64,000 nucleotides of DNA from Arcticibacter tournemirensis (GTDB lineage: Bacteria; Bacteroidota; Bacteroidia; Sphingobacteriales; Sphingobacteriaceae): assembly GCF_006716645.1 (NCBI RefSeq), contig NZ_VFPL01000001.1, positions 1,860,001-1,924,000 on the forward strand, read 5' to 3'. Below the pieces are notes generated by a model, which was not told the DNA's origin, did not search any database, and was given only the letters and a program-made list of their open reading frames with translations. Position 1 is the stretch's first letter. Each line of letters opens with the position of its first letter. Below are positions 8,731 to 16,832 of the stretch, in pieces. Made by a program: the position numbers and the translations under genes.

Positions 8731-9171
8731 CTGTGATTTTTAAACGAGAACGATCGTCTGTAAATACATTTTATTTAAAATGAGAATTTGAAGCTCATTG
8801 AACGGTGATCTTGTATGGAATATTTGCATGAGTATTCGCTTTGAGTTTAGATTATTTTGGTAAGCAATTATGGTTTTTGTTAATATGGCCCGAAAAATTA
8901 CGTTGGTTAAACATGGTGATTAATTGAGGAATTAATTATTCAAATCGTCTCAGGTTTTGTTCAAATCGTCTTAATCTTTTAGAATAATTAAATTGAGATT
9001 TAGTCTTCTTTCGATAAGCTATGATAGGTCTTTTGACGTACCCAATTCAGTGTGTTTGTCTCCTTACTACCTACAACTTACCCCACCAGCGTAAATATTT
9101 TTTCAGTTCCTGTAAGCACTTTTCAGAAAAATATTGTCCTTATCCCAAAAGGGCACAGGCTCTGTTAATTA
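8731..9171. other. long AT-rich intergenic region upstream of fecR-like gene
   Basis: No gene is supported in these 441 bases. The region is AT-rich and must hold the promoters of the minus-strand orphan and of the FecR-type gene. The only clear structure is a pair of 12-bp direct repeats at 8939-8950 and 8960-8971. Confidence 0.6.
8939..8971 (+). promoter_or_regulatory. paired 12-bp direct repeats (candidate operator)
   Basis: TTCAAATCGTCT occurs at 8939-8950 and again at 8960-8971, a 21-bp step that puts both copies on the same helix face. A related GATCGTCTG lies at 8752-8760. The pair is about 200 bp before the FecR-type gene and could bind a dimeric activator or be part of sigma-dependent promoters (CGTC is a common ECF -10 core). 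Confidence 0.4.
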
Positions 9172-10245
9172 ATGGACGACGACAGATTTATAGAATTGCT
9201 TTTAAAGGATCTTTCAGGGGAAATACTTCGGGAGGAGAGAGAGGAGCTTCAGCATTTCCTGAAGGATGAAGAGTGTTTAAAGAGATATAAACTGTATAAG
9301 ATGTACTGGTCGGAGCATGATACGGCCCATACTGATAATGAAGCTTTGTTTCACAATGTCCAGTTGCGGATAGGCGAACAGGAGAACGCTTTTTCGGATG
9401 ATAAGGCCAACCGGCCGGGACGTTCAGCATTTATTTACAGATGGAAATATGCAGCAGCAATTGTTCTTATTGGTGTATGTTCTTTTCTGTTATATAGGAC
9501 TATTGGTTCTGATAATTTAACCAGTGCCGGGTCCTGGGGAGAAAAGATAACGGCCAGAGGAAGAAAGGTGTCGTTCATTCTTCCCGATGGGACACACGTT
9601 TCATTAAATTCCGATAGTAAAATCAGATTCCCTAAGTCTTTTTCCGGAAAAGCGAGAGAGGTCTATTTATCGGGAGAGGCTTTCTTTGACGTAAAGAAAG
9701 ACGCTTCTCATCCCTTTATTATTCATGCCGGGAAGATGAATGTAAGGGTTTTGGGTACCGCTTTTAATGTAAAGGCTTATCCTAATGAATCATCCAGTGA
9801 AACTACCCTGATCCGCGGAGCTGTTGAAGTTACCCTAAAGGACCGTCCGGAAGACAAGATCATTTTAAAACCGACGGAGAAGCTGATTGTGAATTATTCA
9901 ACATCAAAAGCTCCTGCAGACAAAGTAGAAGAAGAGCCGCAAAAGAGAATCGCTCAAAGCAATGCTCTTACACAGATCACTTATATGCAGAAACAGGATA
10001 CCACTATTGTTGAGACTTCCTGGGTTCAAAATAAGTTAATATTCAAGAATGAGGACTTTGCTGAAGTTGGCAGGAGTATGGAACGCTGGTACAATATGGA
10101 TATTCATTTCAGGAATGAAAGTCTTAAAGAATTAAGGTTCAGCGGGAACTTCGAGACCGAAACAATCGATCAGGCCTTAATGGCTCTGCAGGCCACAGAA
10201 CCTTTCCGGTATAAAATAGAAGGAAGATCAGTATACATTTATTAA
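9172..10245 (+). CDS. FecR-family anti-sigma factor
   Basis: A 357-residue single-pass inner membrane protein. The cytoplasmic N-terminus (about 1-85) should bind the ECF sigma factor, a transmembrane helix spans about 93-110, the periplasmic FecR domain covers about 122-218 (ITARGRKVSFILPDGTHVSLNS, LSGEAFFDVKKD, HPFIIHAGKMNVRVLGTAFNV) and a DUF4974 domain closes the protein (about 285-355). FecR proteins sense the STN domain of an occupied SusC/TonB receptor and release the sigma factor. The adjacent susC encodes exactly such an STN domain, so this trio is probably one cell-surface signalling relay. Confidence 0.93.
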   Translation: MDDDRFIELLLKDLSGEILREEREELQHFLKDEECLKRYKLYKMYWSEHDTAHTDNEALFHNVQLRIGEQENAFSDDKANRPGRSAFIYRWKYAAAIVLIGVCSFLLYRTIGSDNLTSAGSWGEKITARGRKVSFILPDGTHVSLNSDSKIRFPKSFSGKAREVYLSGEAFFDVKKDASHPFIIHAGKMNVRVLGTAFNVKAYPNESSSETTLIRGAVEVTLKDRPEDKIILKPTEKLIVNYSTSKAPADKVEEEPQKRIAQSNALTQITYMQKQDTTIVETSWVQNKLIFKNEDFAEVGRSMERWYNMDIHFRNESLKELRFSGNFETETIDQALMALQATEPFRYKIEGRSVYIY

Positions 10246-10319
10246 ATAAACAACAAGGGTTTCTATGATCATTACTAACTAAATTAATATGGAAGAAAAG
10301 AAAGATACTTAAATTAAGA

Positions 10320-10346
10320 AGGGGGATGGTTGGCACCTTTCCCCCT
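10320..10346 (+). other. hairpin in the fecR-susC spacer
   Basis: AGGGGG (10320-10325) pairs with CCCCCT (10341-10346), and the inner GGT/ACC can extend the stem. No T-run follows (TGTAAAAAA instead), so it looks more like a leader structure or transcript-processing hairpin than a simple terminator. Confidence 0.45.
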
Positions 10347-10372
10347 GTAAAAAATGACATGAGTTTAATCAC

Positions 10373-10395
10373 ACAACCTGTTGGCACCAGGTTGT
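10373..10395 (+). promoter_or_regulatory. perfect 8-bp hairpin just upstream of susC
   Basis: ACAACCTG (10373-10380) and CAGGTTGT (10388-10395) flank a 7-nt loop TTGGCAC. The motif GTTGGCACC also occurs at 10329-10337 in the preceding hairpin, so the two structures share a 9-nt word. Located 28 bp before the susC ATG, it could act as operator or RNA leader element. Confidence 0.4.
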
Positions 10396-10423
10396 ATCGT
10401 TCACCTTTTAACATAACAAAAGT

Positions 10424-13400
10424 ATGAAATTTTTTGTACACCCAAGGGGTGTGAGGAAATGTTACGGACTTTTAAAATGTCTGTTAATCATGAAATTAAC
10501 ACTTGCACTAATACTTATTTTGAATTTCCAGGCTCTGGCAAGTGTGTATTCACAAACCAAAGTTACCTTGAATTTAAAATCCGCAGATTTTAAACAGGTA
10601 CTTTCAGCTATTGAAAAGAAAAGCAGTTATCGGTTTGTTTTCAGCGAACGGAAGATTCCCTCAGGAAAAAAGATGGATATCAACGTAACGAACGAGGATG
10701 TGATGAGTGTTCTGGACCATATGCTGGAGAACTCGCTTTATACCTATAATGAGATGGCTAACGGACTTGTGGCAATTGTGCCCAAGGGGGAGCTGTTTAG
10801 CGAGGTAAGGATCAGTGGAAAAGTCGTTGATGAAACTGGTCAGCCCCTTCCGGGTGCGTCCGTTAAGGTAAAAGGTTCAACCAGCGGCGTTTCAACAGAT
10901 CTTAATGGTTCATTTTCGCTGAACGTTCCTGAAAATGCTGTTTTGGTGATTTCCTATATCGGGTATCAGGTGCAGGAAGTGACAGTAAGGGGGCAGGCAT
11001 CGAACTTCTCCTGGAACTATCGTTTTCAGGGACAGGAAGTAACTGTAAGGGGAACTGAACCTTTTGCCATCAAATTACTACCCTTGAATAACAGCTTGAA
11101 TGAGGTGGTTGTAGTAGGTTATGGTACCCAGAAAGCAGCAAACCTGACAGGTTCTGTTGCGACTGTGTCTGCTAAAACTTTAGATGACAGGCCTTTGACT
11201 AATATTGCTCAAGGGCTGCAGGGTACTATGCCCGGTCTGACTGTTTCGATGGTAAATGGTTCACCGGGTCAGGGTGCGATGTTTAAGTTACGGGGACAGG
11301 GAACTTTGTCGGGGAATGAAAGTCCGCTGGTATTGGTAGACGGAGTGGTGATGGACCCGAATCTGGTTAATCCGGAAGACGTTGAAAGTGTAACTGTATT
11401 AAAAGATGCCGCTTCGGCAGCTATTTACGGGGGAAGAGGCGCATTTGGTGTAATCCTGATAAAAACAAAGGGCGGAAAAGAAGGGAAAACAAGTGTTACC
11501 TATTCGGGCAATTATTCGCTTTCACGGCCTACCAGGATGCCAGAGTATCTCAATGGCCCCGAATATATTAATATGTTCAGAGATGCCGTCAGGAGGGCAG
11601 GCGGGAATAGTTACAATTATACGGATGAAGACTCCGTCCGGGCTACTGCATATCTTGCTGATCCTGGCAGTAATTTACCAGTGTATCCTGATCCTGTCAA
11701 TCCACGGAAGTACCGGTATGTTGGAAGTACAGACTGGATAGATGAGTTATATCCCGGGTATCAGCCTCAGCAGCAGCATAATCTCTCGTTAGCTGGAGGA
11801 GAAGGAAAGACAAGTTACATGGCGAGCCTGGGTTATTTCAATCAGGAAGGTTTATTAAAAGAAGCCGACCAGCAGTATGACAGGTACAATGCTACCTTGA
11901 AGCTGAGCAATAACACAACCAAGTGGATGGACCTTAATTTCAAAGCTACGCTGAACCATAGCTCTTACGATACTCCTAATGGTACCCAGTTTGTAAATGA
12001 GACATCACAGACATGGTCGTTTATTCCGACGGATTTAACTCCGTTAATGCCGGTTTACCATCCCGATGGTAATTTTTCAGGACAGGGCAACTACACTAAT
12101 ATGGTGGCCTTAATGAAACAAAATGGTCGTCAGAAGTACGATATAAACGATCTCTGGATGACCGGTGGGGTAGTGTTAAAGCCACTCAAAAATGTCAGGG
12201 TCGTAGCTGATTATACATGGAACGGGTATTTCTATAACAGGACCCAGCATTACAAGGCATTTAACGAATATGGGGTTGATGGAGTCCTTCTTGGAACCTA
12301 TCCCTGGACATCCCCTAGCCGCATATACCAGACGAACAGCAGCGATACTTACTATGCATTAAACGGCTATGCCGAGTATGAAAATACTTTTGCGAAAAAG
12401 CACTACTTCAAGGCTATGGTGGGTTATAACGAGGAGCAGAAGAAGAACAGGAGCTTTAACGCAACAGCAAAGAATCTGATAGATCCCACATTGGAAAGTC
12501 TTGTTCCAAATTATGATCCGAACCCTATTGTTGGGGGAGCTTTGTCTGAATGGGCTGTTAGTGGTTCCTTCTTCAGACTTAATTATATTTATGACGACAA
12601 GTATTTACTTGAAGTGAACGGACGTTACGACGGGACTTCAAGGTTCAGGAGAGGCGACCGATATCTTTTCGTTCCATCCGTTTCTGCTGGCTGGCGTGTT
12701 TCGGAGGAGAAGTTCTTTGAAAAGTGGAAAGGCTATGTGAACAACCTGAAACTACGCGGGTCTATGGGTACCTCAGGGAATCAAGCCATCTTAACAAGCA
12801 CTAGAACCAATGAAACGACTTATCCTTACATTGCCACGATGCCCACAGGGCAGACAGGGTACATATTCGACAACGGTCTGACGAGCCCGTATGTAGGAGC
12901 TCCGACATTAGTAAATCCTGGTTTTACATGGGAAAAAGTTGAGACGTTTAACGTTGGACTGGATGCTTCTTTTCTGAAGAACAGGCTGGGACTTAGCTTC
13001 GACAGATACAGACGTGCAACCAAGGACATGTTGTATGCCTCAGCACCTCTGCCCGCCGTACTGGGAGCAAATCCTCCTCAAACAAATTCAGTGGATTTAA
13101 AAACCACAGGATGGGAGTTAAACCTGACATGGAACGACAGGGTAGGAGATGATTTCAACTATAGCGTTGGCTTTAATCTGTCGGATTATACTTCCAAAAT
13201 AACGAAGTTCGATCTTAACCCGACGAACCTGGTCTCTACTTTCTATAATGGCTATAAGCTAGGGGACCAGTGGGGGTATACCACTGCCGGCTTTTTTCAG
13301 TCCGCCGAAGAAATCAGCAAGTCGGCGTCGCAAAAAGAGATCTGGAATGGAACATGGCTTCCGGGCGACATCCGTTATGCTGACCTTGACGGAAACGGAA

Positions 13401-13933
13401 CGATTAACGTAGGTGATAACACCCTTCAAAATCCGGGCGACCGCAGGGTCATAGGAAACACGACTCCCCGCTATCAGTTCGGATTGAACCTTTCTGCCGA
13501 TTACAAAGGTTTTGATGCTACACTGTTCTTTCAGGGAGTGATGAAGAGGGACGCCTGGTTATACGGAGCATATTTCTGGGGCTTCACCGATGAATGGTCA
13601 GTTCCGTTGAAATATAACCTCGATACCTGGACTCCTCAAAACCCGGATGCTTATTATCCTGTGAATAAGATCGGCTCGTGGTATAATCAAATGGAGCAAA
13701 CCAAGTACAAGCAGAATGCTGCATATGCCCGGTTAAAGCAAGTAACCGTGGGGTACACACTTCCAAAAGCACTGACAGGAAGAGCAAAGATCAGCAGGGC
13801 GAGAGTTTATGTTACGGGTCAGAATTTATTCGAAATAACAGAACTGCATGATGCATTTGATCCGGAAGTCCTGAACGGACAGACTTATCCACTGAGTCGT
13901 TCGATTGCATTTGGATTGCAGATAGGGTTATAA
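10424..13933 (+). CDS. SusC/RagA TonB-linked outer membrane receptor with STN domain
   Basis: An 1169-residue outer membrane transporter. After a signal region (hydrophobic core about 23-43) come an STN domain (about 46-98, LNLKSADFKQVLSAIEKKS), a carboxypeptidase-like beta domain (about 128-210), a TonB-box-like NEVVVVGYGTQK, the plug (LVLVDGVVMDPNLVNPEDVES) and the barrel ending in the family-typical SRSIAFGLQIGL. The STN domain marks it as a transducer that signals to the FecR protein upstream. A 20-residue segment containing a second copy of QEVTVRG (184-190 and 204-210) interrupts the link between the beta domain and TonB box. An alternative start is Met23, which would give a more ordinary signal peptide. 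Confidence 0.95.
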   Translation: MKFFVHPRGVRKCYGLLKCLLIMKLTLALILILNFQALASVYSQTKVTLNLKSADFKQVLSAIEKKSSYRFVFSERKIPSGKKMDINVTNEDVMSVLDHMLENSLYTYNEMANGLVAIVPKGELFSEVRISGKVVDETGQPLPGASVKVKGSTSGVSTDLNGSFSLNVPENAVLVISYIGYQVQEVTVRGQASNFSWNYRFQGQEVTVRGTEPFAIKLLPLNNSLNEVVVVGYGTQKAANLTGSVATVSAKTLDDRPLTNIAQGLQGTMPGLTVSMVNGSPGQGAMFKLRGQGTLSGNESPLVLVDGVVMDPNLVNPEDVESVTVLKDAASAAIYGGRGAFGVILIKTKGGKEGKTSVTYSGNYSLSRPTRMPEYLNGPEYINMFRDAVRRAGGNSYNYTDEDSVRATAYLADPGSNLPVYPDPVNPRKYRYVGSTDWIDELYPGYQPQQQHNLSLAGGEGKTSYMASLGYFNQEGLLKEADQQYDRYNATLKLSNNTTKWMDLNFKATLNHSSYDTPNGTQFVNETSQTWSFIPTDLTPLMPVYHPDGNFSGQGNYTNMVALMKQNGRQKYDINDLWMTGGVVLKPLKNVRVVADYTWNGYFYNRTQHYKAFNEYGVDGVLLGTYPWTSPSRIYQTNSSDTYYALNGYAEYENTFAKKHYFKAMVGYNEEQKKNRSFNATAKNLIDPTLESLVPNYDPNPIVGGALSEWAVSGSFFRLNYIYDDKYLLEVNGRYDGTSRFRRGDRYLFVPSVSAGWRVSEEKFFEKWKGYVNNLKLRGSMGTSGNQAILTSTRTNETTYPYIATMPTGQTGYIFDNGLTSPYVGAPTLVNPGFTWEKVETFNVGLDASFLKNRLGLSFDRYRRATKDMLYASAPLPAVLGANPPQTNSVDLKTTGWELNLTWNDRVGDDFNYSVGFNLSDYTSKITKFDLNPTNLVSTFYNGYKLGDQWGYTTAGFFQSAEEISKSASQKEIWNGTWLPGDIRYADLDGNGTINVGDNTLQNPGDRRVIGNTTPRYQFGLNLSADYKGFDATLFFQGVMKRDAWLYGAYFWGFTDEWSVPLKYNLDTWTPQNPDAYYPVNKIGSWYNQMEQTKYKQNAAYARLKQVTVGYTLPKALTGRAKISRARVYVTGQNLFEITELHDAFDPEVLNGQTYPLSRSIAFGLQIGL

Positions 13934-13955
13934 TTTTTTCATATTAACTTTTTAG

Positions 13956-15659
13956 ATGATGAAAACAAGACATATTGTATATATATCATTTGTGATACTG
14001 CTGGCATCCGCCTGTAAAAGGGAAGATTTTCTCGACAGGTTTCCTTTGGATGCAATCAGTGAACAAACCTACTTTAAGAATGAAAATGATCTGAAGCTGT
14101 ATGTAAACCGGTTATATGATTACTTGCCGGTTCAAAGAGCGAGGAACCCTACAGCTGAGGATAGTACCGATGCGCGGTCGGACAACTATGCAATGGGAAA
14201 TATTAACACCTTTTTGTCTAGCCAGTACGTGGTACCTCCAAGCGGGGGCGGTTGGGCGATATCTGACTGGGCAAATATCAGGAACGTTAACTTTTTCCTT
14301 AAACGATATAACAATGCGCAAATAGACCAGACGATAAAAAATTATTATGCAGGAGAGGCCCGTTTTTTCAGAGCGTTGTTTTATTGGGATAAGGTAAAAA
14401 GGTTCGGCGCTGTGCCATGGCTTTCTTCTGATCTGAGCGATACCTCTTCAATGGCTTTATACGGACCGAGACAACCGCATAAGGTGGTTATGGATTCTGT
14501 TCTTGCCGATTTAAATTATGCAGTTACCAATACTGCGGAGGCAACCAATACAAACTTTGCTGGCAGGATAACCAAAGATGTTGCCTTAGCGTTAAAGGCG
14601 AGGATCTGTTTATGGGAAGGTACTTTCAGAAAGTATCATGCCCTGGGAGATGAACAGAATTATTTGCGTGAGGCTGCTGCGGCAGCAGAAACTTTAATGA
14701 ACAGCGGCCGGTATCAGATTTATAAGACCGGTAACCCCTCTTCCGATTATTATAATCTGTTTATTCAGGAAGAGCTTAAAGGGAATAAGGAGGCTATTCT
14801 GGCCCGGCGGTATATCAGGAACGTAAGTATGCACAACCTGACGCGTGATATCTCGAACGTATGGCCGGCACTTACCAAGAATTTTGTTCGTTCGATCCTG
14901 ATGCGGGACGGACGGCCGACATCTCTTAGTCCTTTGTACCAGGGCGATGATACGCCGGACAACGAACAGATGAACCGGGATCCGAGGTATACACAAATCA
15001 TTGCTACCAGAGGGTTTTCTTTCACCAACAATGCTGATGGTACGAAAGATCTGATGACACTGCCTCGCATTCCTTCGGTGGTTACGGGATATGCTCTTGT
15101 CAAAAATTATAGTCCGGATCCACTTCAATGGGTGCAGAGCCAGTCGACGCTTGATCTGTTCATCTTCAGATATGCAGAGACACTGCTGATCTTCGCAGAG
15201 GCTAAGGCTGAACTCGGAGAAGCTACTCAAGCGGTCATTGACCGGACCATCAACGAAATCCGAAGCCGCGTGGGAATGGCAAACATGGTTATTGCGACCC
15301 TGGTTAAAGACCCCCAGTCGGATTTTCCGACTCTTCCTGTACTACTTGATGAGATAAGAAGGGAAAGGCGGATTGAACTTGTTGGAGAAGGACTAAGATT
15401 CGACGATTTGTTGAGATGGAAGGCTGGGGAACTAATTGAAAATCCGGAAACGATATTAGGTATGAAGTTAACCCCTGCGTTAAGGGCTCAATATCCTGCA
15501 AGCCAGATTAGCAATGTGCAGGTAAATGCAAATAATTATATCAGAGTGTACCCCAATATTACTGCGAGGGTTTGGACTGATAAGATGTATCTGTACCCAA
15601 TACCAACCGATCAGCTTACTCTTAATCCGGCTTTGCTGCCGCAAAACACAGGTTGGTAA
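13956..15659 (+). CDS. SusD/RagB-family surface glycan-binding lipoprotein
   Basis: A 567-residue lipoprotein with lipobox LASAC (Cys20) followed by KREDFLDRFPLDAISEQTYF, the classic SusD N-terminus. The helical TPR-like core includes YYAGEARFFRALFYWDKVKRFG and LFIFRYAETLLIFAEAKAELGE, and the C-terminus has LLDEIRRERRIELVGEGLRFDDLLRWKAG and a YPIPTDQLTLNPALLPQNTGW ending. It would sit as a lid on the SusC barrel encoded 22 bp upstream and help capture oligosaccharide. Confidence 0.95.
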   Translation: MMKTRHIVYISFVILLASACKREDFLDRFPLDAISEQTYFKNENDLKLYVNRLYDYLPVQRARNPTAEDSTDARSDNYAMGNINTFLSSQYVVPPSGGGWAISDWANIRNVNFFLKRYNNAQIDQTIKNYYAGEARFFRALFYWDKVKRFGAVPWLSSDLSDTSSMALYGPRQPHKVVMDSVLADLNYAVTNTAEATNTNFAGRITKDVALALKARICLWEGTFRKYHALGDEQNYLREAAAAAETLMNSGRYQIYKTGNPSSDYYNLFIQEELKGNKEAILARRYIRNVSMHNLTRDISNVWPALTKNFVRSILMRDGRPTSLSPLYQGDDTPDNEQMNRDPRYTQIIATRGFSFTNNADGTKDLMTLPRIPSVVTGYALVKNYSPDPLQWVQSQSTLDLFIFRYAETLLIFAEAKAELGEATQAVIDRTINEIRSRVGMANMVIATLVKDPQSDFPTLPVLLDEIRRERRIELVGEGLRFDDLLRWKAGELIENPETILGMKLTPALRAQYPASQISNVQVNANNYIRVYPNITARVWTDKMYLYPIPTDQLTLNPALLPQNTGW

Positions 15660-15684
15660 CAGTAATTCATTAAACAGAATAATA

Positions 15685-16671
15685 ATGAAGAAGATATTTA
15701 AATATACATTGCTTGCGGCTTTTATTGTAGTAGCTGCGGGCTGCAAGAAAGAGGATTCTTTTACTGACAAAAATGGAGATGTACGGATCTACATGTCGCA
15801 GGCGGTATCGGGACAGTTTCAGGAAATTACAGTGAGCAGAAGGGCGCCGCTTCAGTCGGATACCTCTTACGTTTTCGACGTTAATGCATTTTTTGCCGGT
15901 TCTGGGTATTTGAATGCACCTGAAGATGTGAAGGTGAGTTTTGCAGTGGATTACTCAAAATGGGATTCAATCAACACTGCCAGAGTAAATGCCGGAAAGC
16001 CTGCATACGAAAAGATACCTGATAACATATTTTCATTTTCGAATACCAGTTCTGTAATAAAGAAAGGGACTTCAATCAGTGAGAATACCGGGTTTGCTAT
16101 TAACGGAAAACAAATTACCGAAGGGCATAACTATATGATCCCTGTCAGTATTTCTGAGGTAGGCGGTAATTTTCCGGTTAACAGGACCCTTGCCACAACC
16201 TATTTTGTTGTGAAGGTAACTCCTCCCGTGTATCCCGAGATGGACAGGTCTGCGTGGACTATTTATGCGGTTGATTCAGAGGAAGCCAGTGGAGAAGGCC
16301 CAGACAATGGGAGGGCTATTTTTGCACTGGATGGAAAATTAAATACCTTCTGGCATACCCAATGGGATGGAGGTGAACCGCCGCTTCCCCACCATATTGC
16401 TATTGATATGAAAGCAACAAAAACGTTGTCGGGACTCTATTTAACGGCAAGGCAGAACGCACCTAACGGGGCACCGAAGACAGTGGTTGTTGATGTCAGC
16501 CCCAATGGCACTACCTGGCAAAATGCGGGCACCTATCAGCTACAGGTTACCAATGCTAAACAGTCGGTGTTTTTCTCACAAGCGTATTCTGTGAGATATT
16601 TCAGAGTTACTGTTACTGCCACTAACGGCAATACCAATATTACTTTTTTTGCAGAAATATCAGCATTCTAA
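15685..16671 (+). CDS. DUF1735 / discoidin-domain surface lipoprotein
   Basis: A 328-residue lipoprotein, start taken at ATG 15685 because the longer frame overlaps susD and would bury the signal. The lipobox is VAAGC (Cys20). Residues about 25-190 resemble the DUF1735 domain often encoded after susCD. The C-terminal 130 residues look like an F5/8 type C (discoidin) carbohydrate-binding module: IFALDGKLNTFWHTQWDGGEP, ATKTLSGLYLTARQ and SVRYFRVTVTA. It is probably a surface glycan-binding protein of the first SusCD set, and is the last gene before a strong terminator. Confidence 0.85.
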   Translation: MKKIFKYTLLAAFIVVAAGCKKEDSFTDKNGDVRIYMSQAVSGQFQEITVSRRAPLQSDTSYVFDVNAFFAGSGYLNAPEDVKVSFAVDYSKWDSINTARVNAGKPAYEKIPDNIFSFSNTSSVIKKGTSISENTGFAINGKQITEGHNYMIPVSISEVGGNFPVNRTLATTYFVVKVTPPVYPEMDRSAWTIYAVDSEEASGEGPDNGRAIFALDGKLNTFWHTQWDGGEPPLPHHIAIDMKATKTLSGLYLTARQNAPNGAPKTVVVDVSPNGTTWQNAGTYQLQVTNAKQSVFFSQAYSVRYFRVTVTATNGNTNITFFAEISAF

Positions 16672-16677
16672 TAACAA

Positions 16678-16714
16678 GGGTAGCCGGACGGGATTATTTT
16701 CTGTCCGGCTACCC
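16678..16714 (+). terminator. strong terminator closing the first sus operon
   Basis: GGGTAGCCGGAC (16678-16689) pairs perfectly with GTCCGGCTACCC (16703-16714) across a 13-nt loop, followed by TGTTTT. It lies 6 bp after the stop codon. Confidence 0.9.
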
Positions 16715-16832
16715 TGTTTTCCTGTATTATGTGTCTTTGTTTGTTAAGGGGATATATTGGAGGTATTGAAGAGGTTTCAAGAAAATGGTTGGTGAAATGC
16801 TGATATATTTGTTTAACGCTATTGAAAAGAAA

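Noticed and set aside
9021-9269. 82-codon plus-strand frame overlapping the FecR start
   Set aside because: Low-complexity composition, no motif, and it overlaps the well-supported FecR frame.
10382-10398. Possible sigma-54 -24/-12 promoter (TGGCAC ... TTGT)
   Set aside because: The -12 GC is absent at the required 10-base distance from GG; the sequence is better explained as a hairpin.
14694-15230. 178-codon minus-strand frame inside susD
   Set aside because: Antisense shadow of a clear SusD frame without any family features.
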